Below, in pieces: positions 62,548 to 64,000 of a stretch of DNA of 64,000 bases (the stretch's first letter is position 1; every line of letters begins with the position of its first letter). The DNA comes from Thermoactinomyces vulgaris (GTDB taxonomy: Bacteria > Bacillota > Bacilli > Thermoactinomycetales > Thermoactinomycetaceae). A model generated the notes under the pieces. That model made no database searches and had not been told where the DNA came from. It worked only from the letters and a program-made list of their open reading frames with translations. Location of the stretch: positions 124,001 to 188,000 of the forward strand of contig NZ_REFP01000008.1 of assembly GCF_003688725.1 (NCBI RefSeq), in the 5' to 3' direction. The position numbers were made by a program, and so were the translations under genes.

Positions 62548-62805
62548 ATGGATGAAACGATGAAGTTTAATTTCCGAGGTGGAAATGAGATCGACCCTAA
62601 AGATTTGTTGTTCCACGTTTATGAGGCCTTGAAGGAAAAAGGTTACAATCCGATCAGCCAAATTGTGGGCTACCTTATTTCAGGAGATCCGGCTTATATT
62701 CCGCGCCATAAAAATGCCCGTGCCATGATCCGGAAAATGGAACGGGATGAAATTATCGAAGAACTCGTCAAGCACTACTTGGGTGTGGAAAGGCAGAATC
62801 AATAA
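62548..62805 (+). CDS. yrzL: UPF0297/IreB family regulator (YrzL, ReoM homologue)
   Basis: 85 residues, starting [11 protein letters not shown], with a conserved Thr at position 4 in the place phosphorylated by PASTA kinases in IreB/ReoM. The core [20 protein letters not shown] and [20 protein letters not shown] is the family signature. In Listeria, ReoM controls MurA degradation by ClpCP. ATG 62548 is chosen over GTG 62536, which overlaps the RBS. First gene after alaS in the yrzL-ruvX-yrzB operon. Confidence 0.93.
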   Translation: MDETMKFNFRGGNEIDPKDLLFHVYEALKEKGYNPISQIVGYLISGDPAYIPRHKNARAMIRKMERDEIIEELVKHYLGVERQNQ

Positions 62806-62820
62806 GAAAGGTATTGGAAA

Positions 62821-63279
62821 ATGGATTTGGATGAACTCTCTTCAAAGCATATAGATGATTTCCCCCGGATTCTGGGACTGGATGCAGGAGACCGGAGAAT
62901 TGGCGTGGCGGTCAGCGATGCATTAGGGCTGACCGCTCAGGGCGTCAAAGTCATTGACCGCAAAAACAGTAACTGGTTGAAAGAATTGGACCAACTTGTG
63001 GAACAATATCAAATAAAAGAGCTGGTTGTCGGCTTCCCCCGCAACATGAACGGGACCATCGGTCCCCGCGGGGAGTTGAGCCGGCAACTGGCCGAAGAAT
63101 TAAAAAAGCGATATGGATATCCTGTGCACTTGTGGGATGAACGCTTGTCAACAGCAGCGGCAGAGCGCACCTTGATTGATGCCGATCTTTCCCGCCGCAA
63201 ACGGAAAAAGGTGGTTGACCAACTGGCTGCGACATGGATTTTGCAAGGATATCTGGATGCAAAGAGGAGGCAATTTTAA
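62821..63279 (+). CDS. ruvX: YqgF/RuvX-type Holliday junction resolvase-like protein (YrrK)
   Basis: 152 residues. RNase H fold motifs: LGLDAGDRRIGVAVSDALGL (first acidic residue), LVVGFPRNMNGTIGPRG, and VHLWDERLSTAAAERTL. The family is linked to pre-16S rRNA 5' processing and to junction resolution. Stop TAA overlaps the next ATG (TAATG). Confidence 0.92.
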   Translation: MDLDELSSKHIDDFPRILGLDAGDRRIGVAVSDALGLTAQGVKVIDRKNSNWLKELDQLVEQYQIKELVVGFPRNMNGTIGPRGELSRQLAEELKKRYGYPVHLWDERLSTAAAERTLIDADLSRRKRKKVVDQLAATWILQGYLDAKRRQF

Positions 63280-63605
63280 TGGCACATAATCATGAACCGG
63301 AATACTTGATCATTCCGACGGAAAACGGGAAAGAGGAAAAGTTTGAGATCTTATATACGTTTGATCATGATGAAACAGGCAAAAGCTATATGTTTGTCAC
63401 GCCGGTCGACGGGGAACAAGGCGGGGAACCGGACGAACAGGAGCCTTACCAAGAAGTGATGGCTTTTCGCTATACCGAAGAGGATGGCAATTTGAATCTG
63501 GAAATGATTGAAGAAGAGAATGAAGAAGAATGGGATATGGTGGAAGAAGTGTTTAACACACTGGTGAGTGAATTGGAAGAGGAAAGTGAGGAAAATGAAC
63601 AATAA
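63279..63605 (+). CDS. yrzB: DUF1292 family protein (YrzB)
   Basis: 108 residues, very acidic. The pattern KEEKFEILYTFDHDETGKSYMFV and a Glu-rich tail (EMIEEENEEEWDMVEEVFN) identify DUF1292. The ATG at 63279 follows GAGGAGG and overlaps the ruvX stop; the longer frame inside ruvX is rejected. Function unknown. Confidence 0.9.
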   Translation: MAHNHEPEYLIIPTENGKEEKFEILYTFDHDETGKSYMFVTPVDGEQGGEPDEQEPYQEVMAFRYTEEDGNLNLEMIEEENEEEWDMVEEVFNTLVSELEEESEENEQ

Positions 63606-63891
63606 CAACCTGTCGGTTCACGGAGCAAGAGAAGTGAATATCTTGCGTCAGCAATATCCGGATCACATGGTTTCCAATGTCGAACCGGCCGGCACTCCTT
63701 ACCGGATTGTCCATGAAGTTGAAGTGAACGGACAACACTATGCTTTGTTGCAAAAAGACGGCGATCATCCGGATGATCTGCACTTGTTTCATGTCAATCA
63801 AGGGCGCATCGAAGAAATTGAGGATGAGCAAGAGTGGGAAAATATTGCCGATGCCGTTGACGAAATGTTATATTTTCATGACTTTCAGTAA
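63595..63891 (+). CDS. Second DUF1292-like acidic protein
   Basis: 98 residues. Its architecture (beta strands PYRIVHEVEVNGQHYALLQK, acidic tail EEIEDEQEWENIADAVDEML) parallels YrzB and suggests a diverged tandem paralogue. ATG 63595 overlaps the yrzB 3' end by 11 bases, with GGAAAGTGAGG upstream. A terminator follows. Confidence 0.75.
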   Translation: MNNNNLSVHGAREVNILRQQYPDHMVSNVEPAGTPYRIVHEVEVNGQHYALLQKDGDHPDDLHLFHVNQGRIEEIEDEQEWENIADAVDEMLYFHDFQ

Positions 63892-63918
63892 AAACGGGGG
63901 GAACCCCGTTTTCTTTTT
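63890..63918 (+). terminator. Terminator of the yrzL-yrzB operon
   Basis: AAAACGGGG-GGAA-CCCCGTTTTCTTTTT. Confidence 0.88.
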
Positions 63919-63994
63919 GATAAACTGTGCTAACATAGAGAAGGGTTTCTTGTAATAAAGAAGAGATTTAATCAGAAAAAGGAGTCCACGTCTC

Positions 63995-64000
63995 ATGAAA
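63995..64000 (+). CDS. First two codons of the next gene (expected mltG)
   Basis: ATGAAA at the right edge is preceded by AAAAAGGAG 9 bases before. In B. subtilis the gene here is yrrL (mltG, endolytic transglycosylase). The identity is inferred from synteny only. Confidence 0.4.

Overview
This window comes from an endospore-forming member of the Bacillales, at roughly 50 percent G+C. The evidence is the spore genes (cotJABC, a CotF-type coat protein, alpha/beta-type and gamma-type SASPs), the T-box and SAM-I riboswitch leaders, and a housekeeping gene order very close to that of Bacillus subtilis (rel-dtd, hisS-aspS-6S RNA, rarA-cymR-iscS, recD2 to yrzB). The many TTG/GTG starts and the lineage-specific genes would suit Thermoactinomycetaceae or a relative, but the family cannot be fixed from the sequence alone.

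Layout. 1-3.5 kb: small unknown proteins, a SAM-I riboswitch driving an NhaC-family transporter (probable methionine transporter MetT), and a solitary cas6. 3.6-15 kb: a phenylacetate (paa) catabolic island. An EthD-like gene, paaI, an enoyl-CoA hydratase, paaK, two 3-hydroxyacyl-CoA dehydrogenase-like genes and a thiolase form one operon; the repressor paaX is separate; paaABCD plus an aldehyde dehydrogenase form a second operon. Phenylacetate would be activated by PaaK, epoxidised by PaaABC, and degraded by the hydratase, dehydrogenase and thiolase. No paaE reductase and no PaaZ-type ring-opening hydratase domain are present here. 15-18 kb: a nitronate monooxygenase, a methyltransferase with a terminator-like leader, and a GNAT acetyltransferase. 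18.2-20.6 kb: an AT-richer three-gene cassette (Yip1-like membrane protein, secreted PT-TG polymorphic toxin, pentapeptide-repeat protein), which is the most system-like accessory locus.

20.8-36.4 kb: spore coat and SASP genes interspersed with an acyl-CoA synthetase, a leaderless subtilisin-like protease, a class B PBP, phosphatidylserine decarboxylase, a rhomboid homologue with an altered catalytic motif, an MFS transporter, a gamma-glutamylcyclotransferase homologue, a class 3 aldehyde dehydrogenase, a Gfo/Idh/MocA oxidoreductase and an amidase. 36.5-49.3 kb: a 2-hydroxyacid dehydrogenase, greA, truncated haemoglobin, rel, dtd, tkt, then a T-box leader with hisS-aspS, and 6S RNA just after aspS followed by a nucleotidase.

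49.3-64 kb: a CotF-type coat gene, an anchored CBM5/12-like protein, rarA, cymR, a cysteine desulfurase, an unknown zinc-ribbon-like protein where B. subtilis has mnmA and yrrB, recD2, yrrD and two tiny genes, an AI-2E family permease, a T-box with alaS, yrzL (reoM/ireB), ruvX, two DUF1292-type genes and the first codons of the next gene (mltG expected by synteny). Most intergenic gaps hold clear intrinsic terminators or promoters. All calls come from reading the sequence; no database search was run.
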